Shown here: piece after piece, positions 1 through 11,609 of the stretch
How the letters are laid out: every line of letters starts with the position of its first letter
Position numbering within the stretch: position 1 is the first letter of the stretch
Assembly (NCBI GenBank): GCA_018806985.1
Contig: JADANN010000311.1
Coordinates: forward strand, 124,001-188,000
From: Angiostrongylus vasorum
Taxonomy: Eukaryota > Nematoda > Chromadorea > Rhabditida > Metastrongylidae
Length of the DNA stretch: 64,000 bases
Reading direction: 5' to 3'
Position numbers and translations under genes: made by a program
Notes under the pieces: generated by a model
Told to the model about the DNA's origin: nothing
Seen by the model: the letters and a program-made list of their open reading frames with translations, nothing else
Database searches by the model: none

Positions 1-1080
1 ATCAGGAGAACTTGGCAGCTGAAGAGACTGGAACTGAAACCATTTAAGAGTCCACAAAATAAATTCATTGGTGGCTCTTCTGAACATTCGACTTCTCACA
101 TTGATTTCGAAATTTGTGACAAATTACGGAAAACGTTGCATCGCTTGATTTAGTGAATTGCTTCAGCCATTAAATTATTTCAATTACTCTTAACTTTTCA
201 TACAAGAGGTACTACAAGGAAAACTGTGATGAAACAATAATAAATCTCAATTTTTATTAACTGTCCTCTCATCTGAAAATTAAGATCTATGAAGTATAAT
301 TTACACACTAAGGAACAACACTGCAAACAACGCAGAATGGCTTCTGTTATCAGTGGGTTGTATGAAGAACGGGTAACATATTATGTGAGCACAGCCCGAA
401 GAAAACGTGTTCTGGAAAAGTGGAAACACAAGAACATGCGAGAACGAATGGGTTCACAACTCAATAGCGACATTTCTAAACTGTTTGAAGATGTGATCAC
501 AAAGCATCTTCGAAATTAAATGTCAATGAAAACTTCACAAGCTGAAGAGCAAAGAGAAACCTGAGCTGAATACAAGGATGACATACAGTACCATCACCAT
601 CCACCTGATGTGGGATAAGCATTCACTCAGTAGGAAAGAATGGAGTGCTAGCATACCAAGAAATCGATGCATTAAGCGACCAAAGAGAACCAACAGCGGA
701 TATAGAATGAAAGGAAAGAGAATTAAACAATTCCACAGCACTTTAGATGAAAGCAGAATGAAAAAACACACATAACACATGAAATGTAAGATAGGATGCA
801 AAGATATACGCCGTCATCAAGGAGGAAGATGATATTCTCTATACTCCCCAAAACCCACTGAAATTCTAGCATGTTCGTGCTAACCATTTGTAAGGTAGCC
901 CATGGTGAAATGTTGTCAATTTCGGGAACATACACCACCGAATTTTCTTAACGCTTAAATGTATACTGATGACGAACTGCGCTCGTTGTCCAGAACACGC
1001 ATGTGGTCGAAGTTCGACGAGCCTTTTCGCTCTAGTTTCCCCGATTGAAAATTAATGATCTACTTATCAAATTCAATACA
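1..1080. other. AT-rich stretch without recognised gene
   Basis: No known domain, RNA gene or repeat was recognised here. The only open frame of note is at 289-519 (+), 76 codons, very rich in Lys and Arg. It has no recognisable domain, signal peptide or membrane segment, and no neighbouring exon that would extend it. The other frames at 535-938 overlap each other on opposite strands and look like chance frames. Confidence 0.3.
289..519 (+). CDS. Small basic ORF, unknown, doubtful
   Basis: A 76-residue open frame from ATG to TAA, strongly basic, with an RRKR run near residue 37. I do not recognise it. Composition is mildly protein-like, but there is no clear splice signal linking it to other exons and no promoter can be argued from sequence alone. 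It could be an exon remnant or a chance frame in an AT-rich region. Confidence 0.15.
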   Translation: MKYNLHTKEQHCKQRRMASVISGLYEERVTYYVSTARRKRVLEKWKHKNMRERMGSQLNSDISKLFEDVITKHLRN

Positions 1081-1700
1081 CCGTTTCCAAAACAGCTGCG
1101 TTGCACATTCCTTTGAGATTGAGCGCAGTATTGCGCACTTTCCGCTTGGAGGTCTATGAGTCTTTTTACTCTAATTCTTATGATGAAAACTGAAGTTCTT
1201 CTCTTCCTCCCATTACACTGCTTCTAAAGCAGTTGTGTTGGAGTCGCTCCTTCTTTAGGGATTGACGCGAAATCTTCTCCAATGTGTTGAACACATGCTT
1301 TCTTTGACCGAAAACTGCAAACAAAGCAAAAGTTCGTGCTGCATTCTACTTCGAGATTGTTCCGTGTATGTTCTCCAATATATCTTGATTACACGCTTTC
1401 CTTGATGCCTCGGAGCAAAACAAAGCAGTTGTGTTGCTCATTCTTTTGAGTTTGATGGCGACAAAGTATGTCCAATGCGTTGAATATACAGCTTCCACTG
1501 AAGGAAGCCTCAGAGCAAATCAAAAAGTTTGTGTTGCATTTTTCTTCCAGATCGGAACCGTATGCACTCTAATCTTCTTAACATGCGCTTTCCCTGATAA
1601 GAAGCGATGGAGAAAAACAAAGCAGTTGTGTTGCACCTTCTTTCGAGAGTGATGCCTGTATGTTCTCCAATCTATTGAATACACGCTTTAAATAAGCCTT
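1080..1700 (+). repeat. Degenerate tandem array, ~100-bp unit, about six copies
   Basis: A block containing AAACAAAGCAGTTGTGTTGC recurs with decay near 1085, 1210, 1318, 1419, 1519 and 1613. It is followed at similar spacing by TGTTCTCCAAT-like and TGAATACACGCTTT-like blocks and a TGATGCC(T)CGGAGC-like block. The last four starts are 94-101 bp apart. This is a decayed minisatellite or satellite remnant, visible directly in the sequence. The 73-codon frame at 1431-1652 lies inside it and is explained by the array. Confidence 0.75.
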
Positions 1701-2880
1701 CGTTTACACTAAATAGTGGAAGACAACGGTGAACGAAGTGTGGCAGTAGCTATTCCAAAGCGACTGAATTGAAGGAAGTGGTATGTACAGTTCACCGTTT
1801 AACCAAATTATGGTTGCTAACGTTGCAACAGTGCTCTGCTTCTTCTTCCAAACGAATTTCTTTCTATACTGGTAATTTCGAACAGTAGTGTTTGCTAAAG
1901 TAAAACACTCGTCTAAGTCTTCCGGTGACAGATATTGCAGCAGATTTTTTTGTATCGATTCCTTCTGAGAGTGATGTCCGTGCTCTCAGCATTTCAACGT
2001 CGAACGTCTGTGTTCTTCCTGCTATCAAACTATCAAACCCTTGAATTCTTAATTCGTTTTAGCTTCATTAGTGATAACAGGATGATTCGGCTTTCCAAGC
2101 GCAGTAAGTCTTGATTCTCAATGAATAGGGAATAACAGTTGTGAATGATATGCTACGACAAGCATTTCAGAGCTGTTCTGAATGGTCAGCACCGTTGTCA
2201 ATGAGTACTTAGTAAGAGTGGTGATTGAGCCATTCAAAAGTGTGACTGCAGCTATTTCGAAGCAATTTTCGATGCACGGCATCACACCACCTTCGCAGTG
2301 TCTTACGGGTATTTTGAATCCAGATCAAACTTCCATGTTATGATGTCAGCTTTGACATTTCCTGGTCATCGTGTAGATAACATATAGATAACGCTTCTAT
2401 CCAAACGTTTCAATCCAATCGTATCCATGTGACATCTAATTATGACATTTTGGCATATGACCCTTTGTACGTCAGTTTTACTGATCCAGATTAAAGCGCG
2501 ACCGAAAATATTTATGCTTTACTCCGTGATCGGATGGAGAACTCTATAATTTCGCTCGGTGCCAAAGTGACAATCATGCCACCGAAGACAAATTCACTGC
2601 CAAGGTCATTCTCAATGGGTTCTTGTTTCCATAGAGAGTGGAGAAAGTTCACTGATTCAAGAGAGTGATCAAGTTGCAGACGCTTTTAATGTACCACCCA
2701 GTGACAACGTCCTACTAGAGCAGATGTGGCCAAATACTGTGTCAGATGGCCAAATCTTGCATTCTCAATGAGAATGTCGGACGAGCATCTGGATTGTGAA
2801 CACAGGATTGAGTCGTCTCATTTGCGTATTGACCTGAAAATATAATAGCATGGTTGTTTTGTGAAATACAACTGCAAGGA
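1700..2880. other. No recognised feature
   Basis: Non-coding appearance with no long open frame on either strand. I see no repeat shared with the rest of the window and no RNA-gene signature. Confidence 0.4.
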
Positions 2881-3540
2881 TTCTATGATATGAACAAAAC
2901 TCGGAACCTCAGGTGGCGCTTGATACGTGGATAGCACGTGGCCCTTTGGAAAGGGTAATCGCAAGTTCGAAGCTCGCCTGACATTCTGAGTTTTCCTCAT
3001 GCCTCAACATCCCCGCGATTTTATTACACATAACAAATACCCTGCTTTAAACAATAAGCAGTAAATAAAAGTTAAATATTGTAATTTCCTTGATTACACG
3101 GAGATATTAACAAAACACCGACTTCAGGGAGGCTTCGAACACTCGGTGGCACTTCCCGTGGGTCGCGTGTTACTCATTGCAGCATCTAGAGTCTTTGCTT
3201 TGCCTTTCTCTGCCGGTTTTTTTCTACCCTACCAGTAATATCAGCAATCACCCGTAGACGGGAATGATCTGGGTGAGGAAGCCTGGAAGAGAGAGAGTGG
3301 GCGGCAAGTGAGCCGTCGAAAAGAGTAAACGTGAATTCGAAGTTGGTTTGTGGTGCGAATTTCACAAATACTCCAGCATCATTGTGGTTGTGTTTCACAA
3401 TAATACCCAGGCATGAAAAAAAACTAAAATGCATCAAATGAAAGTTATACATCGTGACGCTGACTGCAGTTTCAGCTTAACTGGGTTCAGTGTCTATTTG
3501 TGATCCCCAGTTCATTCCCTTTGACGGATGATTACTGGTA
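2880..3540. repeat. Dispersed repeat family 2, decayed copy
   Basis: Shares blocks with copies near 13.9-14.3, 26.0-26.4, 32.5-32.8, 38.05-38.4 and 51.1-51.6 kb. Shared blocks are a CTCAGGTGGCGC-like block, TTTGCTTTGCCTTTCTC, ATCAGCAATCACCCGT, GGGAATGATCTG and TTCAGCTTAACTGGGTTCA. This stretch seems to hold two nested or tandem pieces (2880-3010 and 3110-3540). It is non-autonomous; the open frames across it are not meaningful. Confidence 0.55.
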
Positions 3541-3546
3541 AGAGCT

Positions 3547-3735
3547 ATGAACAAGAAGCCAATAACAGGATCAGCACGAAAAAAAGTGGATTGCTTCAGT
3601 GTGATTGCTGACAGCTAGCACCACGTCACGCATTTATAGCCGAACTAAGCAGGGGTCAAAGTGAGCCGAGCGTAAAAATGAGATGAAAACAAATGACTTT
3701 GCACCAGAGTGACAACCTTTAGATATCTTTACGAA
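3547..3735 (+). repeat. Dispersed repeat family 4, copy 1
   Basis: Aligns by eye, with substitutions, to 8478-8660 in the same orientation. Shared landmarks are AAGAAnCCAA, GGATTGnTTCAGTG, a CTAGCAC block, AACnAAGCAG and GAGATGAAAACAAATGA. No coding potential. Its element class is unknown. Confidence 0.55.
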
Positions 3736-4002
3736 CTGGGTTGATGACACCTAGTACACATAAAAGGGATAGAAATACAAAGCTCACGGCGTGGATCAAT
3801 CCTTGCCCACGTCAGGTGTAAGTATTACGCATGGGCCAGCTTCTTGTCTTCCGTTTCCGGTTGGGAGTTGACCTTCATATTCTGCCGGAGTGATCATTCG
3901 CTCAAAGCTAGTCGCTGCTCCTTTCCATACTAGACGACAAGTACGGTATTGCCATTTTCGAGAAACTGTTCACAACATGGCTAGTCGTAAAAGAACAGAG
4001 GA

Positions 4003-4275
4003 TAAAGCTCTTGACGTTGACCAATCCCCTCAGTATGAGACATGCATCCGACGTCACCAAGCATCGTTAGAGCTGAGTGAATGCACATCTGGAATACGCA
4101 CTGACTCGTGACGATCCACCGACGTATCGATTCGGCGCTAGTGTTCGCTCAGACAGGTCTGCCATCTATCTGCCGATCCAGCAGGAAAGAATGGCTTGGT
4201 GAAACTGGAGCGTGGCATTAATATCATGAGTATTGCTGGGGGCGCCTCTAACCACTGCACTACCGGCCCCCACCT
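4003..4275 (-). repeat. tRNA-derived SINE-like element (family 1)
   Basis: Most diverged of seven copies of a ~260-bp repeat. On the minus strand the tRNA-like head lies at the high-coordinate end (GGGGCGCC region near 4240). The tail ends with the conserved block whose plus-strand form is CTTGACGTTGACCAATCCC. It shares internal blocks with the copies at 5.6, 29.2, 36.3, 37.3, 44.0 and 47.9 kb. Confidence 0.6.
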
Positions 4276-4279
4276 CTAA

Positions 4280-5640
4280 GCTAACCCTATAACATAGAAT
4301 TCTATGAGTAGTAAAAAGATGCTCTATGATCAATACGTAATGCAACTTAAGTGAACATTTTCTGTTTGGATGAAACAGGGCGCTGTGGAAACGTCGGCTA
4401 TGATAAAATGAATATCGATTAAAGCCGTCGTTTGAGTCTCGTAACCAAGAGCAACACTCATTTTATAGAAAAAAGAATGTTTTTTAAGAACGCTAGAAAC
4501 AAAATTCGGACAGACTCAGATCATGAGACATTTGATTATTGTCTATTAATTCACGTATGGTAATTCTTCATATAAATAACTGCCAAAAGAAGAAAACGCG
4601 AAGAAAGAAAAAGCTATCTTAGTACCTTCGGGTACTTAGAATTTTGAAATAACAGGAAATACCTTAGCAGACGATTAAACCTCTGGACACGGCAAAGATT
4701 CTGGATGGTGAGAGATCGCCACCTGATGCACTCCTTGGTAGCCGATAGCACCACATTACGTGCTGGAAAGTATTGAATGATCTGAACAGACCAGGGGAGG
4801 AATAAGTGAAAAGGAGGAAAAAGTGGAAATGCTCTTAAAAAACCAGTAAAGACGCAAAAATTAACGAACGTTTGTCTTCATTAGAAAAAGTATAAAACTT
4901 GTTTTAGTTTGTTGTTACACTATCGACTATGCAAAATCCGTTCCACTTAGTAAAACACCAAGACCTCACACACTGTTGTAAACTGAAGGGCATCACATGA
5001 ATTTATGCTCTCAATTAGGGCAACTTGCATGAATAAGTAAATAATTGTGTTCTTGTAGTCATTGTGCTCTCGCAACAACTACCTATCGAAATCTGTCAAA
5101 TCCTCAAAAAACTTGTAACCAACGGTAAAAGATAGCAAGATGAAGCGCAAAATTGAATGCGAATAGTTGACCGTGGCGATAAGCCTCTCTACATAAATAA
5201 CTACTCCTCAATCCGAAGCTAAGGAATGCCTGCAATTTAGAATTCACAGTTTCTAAATGAAAAAGGGCAACGACAAAAAATATCTTGATGATCTTTTAGG
5301 GTATGGATCTTATTGAGAGAACTGGCGAAGAACAATAGTACTTCACATGGTGAGAGAATTCAAGAATTGTGAATTCAAGTGCTCCAAGTTGTAGAATTCG
5401 AGGCATACTAATTTCGTTTTTACTTATGTTCTGAGATGATTGATTATTGTCGGTCGCATCGGAGACCAAAGTCCTCATTTTATAAAAACCTAGCTGTGGC
5501 ACCTCTGTATTTAAATGCAACACCTCTGTAATGTCTAAAATGTACGATGAAATCAACTTTCTCCAGCCCGATATTCTTCACACAATCAGGTTTTACATGC
5601 GTATCAAGGATAGAGGATAGAACTTTCGGCGATCACCAAT
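4280..5640. other. No recognised feature
   Basis: AT-rich and non-coding in appearance. Open frames at 5296-5735 lack recognisable domains and overlap on both strands. No repeat shared with the rest of the window was identified. Confidence 0.35.
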
Positions 5641-5880
5641 CGCTGAGCGACATGCCATGCACTTCAACTGCGATAAGCTCATTTGGAGGTGAACGAATGC
5701 ATATCTGGGCTTTACAACCACTCGCGGCGGAGTGACTACGTATCGAGAGAGTGCTGCTATCCTTCGAAACAAGTTTGGTATTAATTTGCCAACACCGGTA
5801 GGTGGAAGACTGGCGAGCCAAAGGGTGCGAAGGCCGACCCCATGTGTGCCGCAAGGCGCCTCCGACCACTAGGCCACACG
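5640..5880 (-). repeat. tRNA-derived SINE-like element (family 1)
   Basis: Shares the family-1 internal blocks, including TGAATGCATATCTGGnCTTTACA-like, TATCGAG and GGCGCCTCCGACCACT. The head is at the right end on the minus strand. It sits directly before the first copy of repeat E. Confidence 0.65.
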
Positions 5881-5892
5881 CGCACTACCAAG

Positions 5893-7915
5893 GATATTTT
5901 CATTATTTTATCACTAATCGTTCGTCCATTTCCCCTTTGTTAGGTCTTCCCGAAACTAATGAGGGATTTTAACCAATATTTTTAAAGTCTCATAACTAAT
6001 CTCAGAATAAACTTCATTAACCGAAATAAACTATTCCGACTTCTCAAAATTCTGGTATTCTAAAGGCCATGAAGCCAATCGGGTTTCGTAGCTCAGCTCC
6101 CTTAAATTTCGTAGCGCCAATCGCACGACCGGTCGACGCGCGTTATTGTGGAAAGTGTCGGTCAACTTCTGTTGACCAATGAGATGCACAGCCGCCGAAT
6201 TTTTCACAGATTTCGACCTCTTCGACGTAGTTCTCTGCCGTAACCTTTCCAACAAGATTCACGAAGCCGTGATGGAATAAATAAGAACCGTCAACATATT
6301 TTCTATTGGGGCAATTTAGGCCTTGGAAACTGCAACGAGGCGCCATCACGACCTAACCACTGAGCCGTTCCTCGCCGATTTTCGTGGAGGATCACGTTGT
6401 CGTCGCCAGCTATAAAAAGACTGTAAACGGGTCGTTCTGGTAGAAGCGCGGCGGATAACTCAGAACGGCGAAATCGTTGCCGTTAAATTCGTGTGGAATT
6501 CTTCTGTCAACCTTGTTCGATATACCAATATTATTTATACGCTCAAAACGGTCCAAAACTCCTAGTTCGAGTAGAAGATCTCATGCAAATTTGCGCATAT
6601 TTGCTTACAAGAAAAGCCTTCAATTCACCCTCGTCAGTAGCAGAATGACGACCGTCACCTACCTAAGTTTCGAAGTCGATTTCAACAGGACGAAATTCTT
6701 GAAACCAGCATGCGTTCCTCAATACTTTCTAGGCTCCGAATCTCGTTAATGTTTCAAGGCATTCGCTCAACGTAATCCGAGTTTGAAATCACAGAACTGG
6801 TTTGCTCAAAAATGCTGTTTCGACATGCGACTAAAATTTGCCAACAACTGTTCAGTTAAACGGAAAGAAAGTTCATGAAATGAGCGGATTCTTGTTAAAA
6901 CATGTAAGAAAAGTGGTAAAAGAAAACTTAGATTCGACGTTAATTTTGGTAATTCTAATACTTCACACAACTGATAATACACTATATAAGTGGATAATGG
7001 TTATTTCACAAGAAATGCTGGACGCTTTCGCACGTGACTTGGAAGGGAACGAGATCTACTTCTCTCTGTGACTTGTTCTATAAATACCTTGCAACATTCG
7101 CTCACATGTAAAATGGTCTTAATATTTAAAAGTATTGCAGGTTCTATTCCCCTAGTCGGTCGTGTATTCCGGTTATTTATCCAGTGGTTCTTTTCGTAAA
7201 CATTCCGTTCATTAAATTTAAAGCGACCACAAAGAAGAGCAAAAACGTTCCTTATTTTTGTGTTTTATCTGCAGACCAACATGTCCCGAAGTGGCACAAA
7301 ACCAAATGAATGAATAGCTTTAAAATCTCACTTAGAACTGACAAAAGTCGTGCAAAGACGTCTTCAGCAATCGGTCTGCTGTGTTCACCTTATATCTGTC
7401 CTATAAATTATCTTCAATATTTCTTTAGCGGGCTATTGCGTTTTATGGTTTCCATCCTTATCGTTCAATCACATAGATTCGTAAAGAAACCTCATTTGAG
7501 CGACGAGAAGAAAAGAGTCAACAGGAAAAGAAAAAAGAGTATGCAGAGGGGCGGAAGTGAAAATGAAAGTCAGGTAATTCCTAAATAATTTTATTTCAGG
7601 CACCATTACTATTTTCAAGCTACAGTAACAAAATAAAGGGCGATAATACTTCAACAATTATGCATTTCATGCACGTATTTGGTGTAATTCAAGTTTGATA
7701 AGAAAGCCAAACAATGGCTTTTTAGTCCCGCTCTTGGTTTACATGAAGCACCTCATTTGCAACAACGATGACTGAAATGGATTCTTAAAGATGGTATACA
7801 ATACCATATACGATAATGTTTTAAGGTTACTGCATATGTTTCGAATTCCTTTGATATGGCAGTGGTCAAAGAAGGTGAAGTACTTTCAACTCGCTTTTTT
7901 ATTACAGCTCTAGAT
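5893..7915 (+). repeat. Repeat E, copy 1 (mosaic)
   Basis: A non-coding ~2-kb repeat matching 11610-13583 and 48830-50875. The left part (to about 6890) is clearly diverged from the other two copies by substitutions and indels. The right part (about 6895-7915) is nearly identical to them, apart from one-base homopolymer differences. It contains a perfect GGTCAAC-4 nt-GTTGACC hairpin at 6160-6177. Its right end is sharp: homology stops after the block AGCTCTAGATAG. The ORFs at 6838-7071 and 7310-7588 have no recognised domain. Possible classes are a non-autonomous DNA transposon, a Helitron-like element or a satellite-derived unit. Confidence 0.75.
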
Positions 7916-8478
7916 AGATAAGCAATTTAGTAGCTTATTAAAAAGATTACATAAGGTTACTATTAGTTCTTGTTGCAGATAAAGTTTCGACGGCTTATCC
8001 TTCTTCATATGACTCGATGCGCCAACTATGAAAATCCACATCGCAGGAAGCAACTGTTACGGACACACGACTTGAATCATCTCGTCTATGAAGAAGGGTC
8101 AACCGCCGAAACGGTAGGCGCAACAAAGATTTGCAGCAATCTTGCATGAGCCTGACAATAAACCAATAGCTTGAACCAGTCGTTATCATGACGAGAAATT
8201 GATTTTTCTTGTTAGTCATGTAGTGCTTAGAGTTCGAATACCGATTTCTCAGTAAGATCATTACCTTAAATTTCGCAGTTCCACTCCAATTTTGATGGAG
8301 AACCTTAGTGTGGTCCAGGGGTAGAATGCTGGTATGCCAAGCAGGCAATCTGTGTCCGTCTGATGCACCAAATGTGTCGGTTTTCTTCTTATAACCAGCC
8401 AGGCGGGACGTTTATCAGTGCCACATTACGGAACTTAAGTTTGCGTTATTAAACTTCATACATGTCTATGCATAAACA
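7915..8478. other. Intervening sequence with one PLE-associated motif
   Basis: No gene was recognised. The stretch holds the hammerhead-like block described separately at 8080-8116. The 117-codon minus-strand frame at 7995-8348 overlaps that motif and has no recognisable domain. Confidence 0.35.
8080..8116 (+). other. Hammerhead-like PLE motif
   Basis: Contains CTATGAAGAAGGG, a short loop, then CCGCCGAAACGG. Related blocks occur at 21936-21966, 39912-39945 and 63376-63418 (minus). The arrangement resembles a hammerhead core (UGANGA, stem II, GAAA) as known from Penelope-like elements. The first core base and the base of stem II are not canonical here, so activity is doubtful. Confidence 0.35.
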
Positions 8479-8660
8479 AGAATCCAACAGCGGAATCACC
8501 AGGAAAAAACATTGGATTGTTTCAGTGAGATTATGGAAATCTAGCACATCATACAAACGTGGATGAACCAAGCAGCGCCAAAGTCAGTTGAGGAGATGAT
8601 GAGATGAAAACAAATGAGTTTTAACTGATAGAAAGCCTTTACACATCGTTGCAAACATGG
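8478..8660 (+). repeat. Dispersed repeat family 4, copy 2
   Basis: Counterpart of 3547-3735 with the same order of landmarks, ending in the GAGATGAAAACAAATGA block and CATCGTTGCAAA. Non-coding. Confidence 0.55.
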
Positions 8661-9245
8661 CTCCTTCCTCAACGGTCGCGGATTGCACGCACGCGCGCCT
8701 CGTTCGCGCCAGAAATCATTACACGCGCTGCTGGCTGCTTGCTACCGTGTCATGATGATTGGGCCGTCTTTTATATGACTGGGTCATCCCTTTGCGAGTA
8801 CGAAATTTGTCGAATAAGCATGCTCACTCATAGCGCTTATGTCAGAATTGACAAATCGAGCACTCTTCCCGTCTGCATTACATTTACTTATATTTAGATT
8901 TACTGCAGTATATTTGTTTAATACACTGTGCTTAGGTAAAAAAATGAAATGTGTTTTCATCTGAGGTTTTAACTTCGGCCTTATCTAAATAAAGGTACCT
9001 CTTGACGTAATTTGTTCATTGATACGGTGTTTTATGTCCTACGAACATCTTTTCCAAGGCAGTTAACATACGGGGTGGGAAAGATTGAATGCATGACTAT
9101 TTCCTACTTGAAGAGAGCGAAGCAGAAGAAAAAGAATGAGAGTGAACAAACGCTTATGTATTAGGATGTAGAAGGTTGAGTTTCTTCAATTGAAGTTCGA
9201 AAAAGAATTGGTGGGAATTATAAATGTTGTTGTTTAGTTATTTCA
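8660..9245. other. No recognised feature
   Basis: The 82-codon frame at 8649-8897 (+) has no recognised domain. The rest is AT-rich without a repeat shared in this window. Confidence 0.35.
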
Positions 9246-9246
9246 A

Positions 9247-10798
9247 AATGTTTAGTGTTATTGGTGCCTGATTTCTACATTGGTTCTTTTGGTGACTGGT
9301 GAACATTCGCCGTCCAGAGCTCTCCTGGCATTTCCTTGGAGTTCTAGCAACGAAAAAAATGTGGAACTTCTTCCCGTGGAGGTCACGTTTCAGGATTTGG
9401 TATGCGACAATTCTCCGATGAGCAGCCCTAGGCGTGAATATACTTGACACACACAAGTAATTCCAGGAAAAACCATGCTGAGCCAACAGTTTGAGGAAAG
9501 AAGACAAAGAATCCCCAGCTACAGCCACACCTATACATGTATCCGATTACTTCCCTGGATTACCACAAAAACAATATAATTAGCAAGATATTTGAACCCG
9601 CACGACATGTGAGGATCTGTGTTGCAAGCACTTAGGCACCTAACTAAAATGTGACGTCGTTCAAAAACAGCATTTTTAAATGGCGTTTCGGATGAGAAGA
9701 TCGCTGATGATACTCATACGTGCTATCTTTTTGGTGCCACTCATATGGCTCGGTGCCTAAACCACAAAACTTTCCGACCAACTCACCGTTTTCTTCAACA
9801 CTTTTGGACTTTAATAGGAGAGTGTGAAAGGAAAGTACAGTAATGTAGAAACTTAGACATCGTTACAATTCGCCACGATGACGCAAGTCATTTTTAGAAA
9901 TTCTTACAGTTAAATTATCAACGAAATGTGTGTTACATTGCGACTTTCTGAGCTTCAAAACAGAAGAAGTGGGAAAACAAATGCTCGGATATTTTTTAAT
10001 AGCAGATGTCATATTCGAAAAGTGGAACTCAGTCATTAGTGAGTGATAAAAAAGGACGAAGGAAATAGCGCAATAAACCGTAATATGCTTTGAGAGCGCT
10101 TCTGTCGTTGATCATTCTCTCCGGTAAATGTCCAATGATTAGAGCTTCATTGGACGTCGTAGAGGTGATCTGGATGCATATTTAGTTTATGCAAACTGAC
10201 ATAAAGTGGCCTGACGATGCTCCAAGTTAGTGTTTTACCCACACAGATAACCCTAGCTTCAGTGCGTCGACCCAAGAGAGATGAAAGGTTTGTTTCGCAT
10301 GGGACACTGTGTCAAAGCATCTACTATGTGTAGTTTGCAGGGCACCTCTAACTACTGCGTTAAACGTACTGCATTTCTTCGCGGAACTCTAGTCAAACAA
10401 TATCGTGATGGCTGCAAACGAGGAGATATATCGCGTGGGGACCAACCGCACAGAGTTCACATGGAAGCGTTATATGCCCCTCCCATCAAAAACAACAGCC
10501 TTTTGTACTGCCCAATATCCCGCGTGATAATGAGGCATTCTTCCCTGCGGTTCATTTTCAGATTTCTGGAATTGATCCAGAACGCCTCGAGAGTTTTGCG
10601 CGCTTGTGTTCTCGATTCCTGCGCGAGGATCGTGACACGTATTTCAAAGTCCTCCCCGCTATGTCTCTGGGTCCTATGCGTGCCCAGTGGGTATTTGGGT
10701 TTACGTTTGCCGACAAGGTGTTCTTTTATGCGGACACAGAGGTCTGCCCGTTTCGCCAATGTATTCGGTCTCCGCACGCCTTACAGGAGATCAGATAC
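9247..10798 (+). repeat. Copy C: right part of the 9.6-kb unit
   Basis: Matches copy A from about 19.70 to 21.38 kb and copy B from about 56.99 to 58.38 kb. It lacks an internal segment of about 220 bp equivalent to 19737-19960, and from about 9520 onward it is close to copy A. It ends in a minus-strand PLE GIY-YIG fragment and is joined to an RTE reverse transcriptase fragment at about 10798. The 219-codon frame at 10281-10940 crosses this junction and runs antisense to the GIY-YIG sequence, so it is not a gene. Confidence 0.8.
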
Positions 10799-10800
10799 CA
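10440..10800 (-). pseudogene. PLE GIY-YIG endonuclease fragment (broken)
   Basis: On the minus strand the frame reads CVRIKEHL, then a GTHRTQRHSGEDFE block, then TILAQESRTQARKTLEAFWI and KMNRREECL. This is the C-terminal part of the GIY-YIG domain found at the end of Penelope-like element ORFs in nematodes. The upstream ISCKACGD part is present near 10780 but frameshifted relative to the rest. PLE endonuclease makes the target nick for retrotransposition. This copy lacks the RT part and is dead. Confidence 0.75.
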
Positions 10801-11480
10801 AGATATCAGCATTCCACAACGATATTGACATCGACGTCAAAAGAGGGGTTAAGCAAGGCGATGCCATTTTGCCAAAATTATTCATCGCCAGCCTCGACAA
10901 CGTCATGCGAACATTGGAGAGAGGGATGACATGGGAGTGAAAATCGATGGTCGGCAATTACCCTATTTTTACTTTGCTGCTGACATCGACATCTGTTCTT
11001 ACAACACCAAATATTGGCCAAGTGGAACTAATGCTTGCCAATTTTGATAAAGCTTTTGGAAAGATTGGTCTTCTATCAAATCTCACAAAAAACGATATTC
11101 ATGAGCAACGGATTAGTTTCATATGCCTCATACACGCTCAAAGGAACGAATATCTCCGCATGCTCCAGTTATATCTTGGTCGGGAAATCAAAATGATGAA
11201 GGATTTCCCTCTAGACTTGAGCAGAATGAAACGAGCGCCTTGGAGAGCTTCCAAGAGCGTCGAAGATGTAGTGAAGAGAGCAAAGAACATCCCACTCCGT
11301 GACCATCTTTTTCGACTCAACGGTACTTCCTGCCCTAATGTATGCGTCAGAAACCTGGTCACTGCGTAAGCGGGATGAAAGATCACTCAGCGTTATTGAA
11401 GGTGCAATCGAGAGCACGGTGCTAGAAGTATCGCGTCTCACACAGTAAGGAAAGGTTCCGTAGCTCCGACTTAAGTCAAC
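10798..11480 (+). pseudogene. RTE reverse transcriptase fragment
   Basis: Nearly identical to 16552-17240 in copy A. It covers the RT palm to the C-terminal region: a KRGVKQGD-like block, KLFIASL, VMRTLER, then a YASETWSLRK-like block near 11340 and the IEGAIEST block. The catalytic FADD box reads FAAD (near 10973), and frames are broken several times. It ends abruptly at GTCAACGATAAAAA, where the right-hand neighbour is the start of copy A. Confidence 0.85.
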
Positions 11481-11609
11481 GATAAAAATATAATAATAAA
11501 CTATCCAAGTAAGTAGTAACAGCACCATTTTGCTCAATCAAACATAAAAATCAGCGCTTTTGCTAGAGTAAAGAGTAGGGGAGTTGTTTAGTGGGATTTT
11601 TGCTTTTGG

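Noticed and set aside
9238..9528. 96-codon minus-strand frame conserved in part at 19947-20204
   Set aside because: No known domain. It is conserved only because the DNA repeat is, and the two frames differ at both ends.
10281..10940. Longest open frame in the window (219 codons, plus strand)
   Set aside because: It runs antisense to the PLE GIY-YIG fragment and then crosses the joint into RTE RT in a wrong frame. It has no domain of its own.
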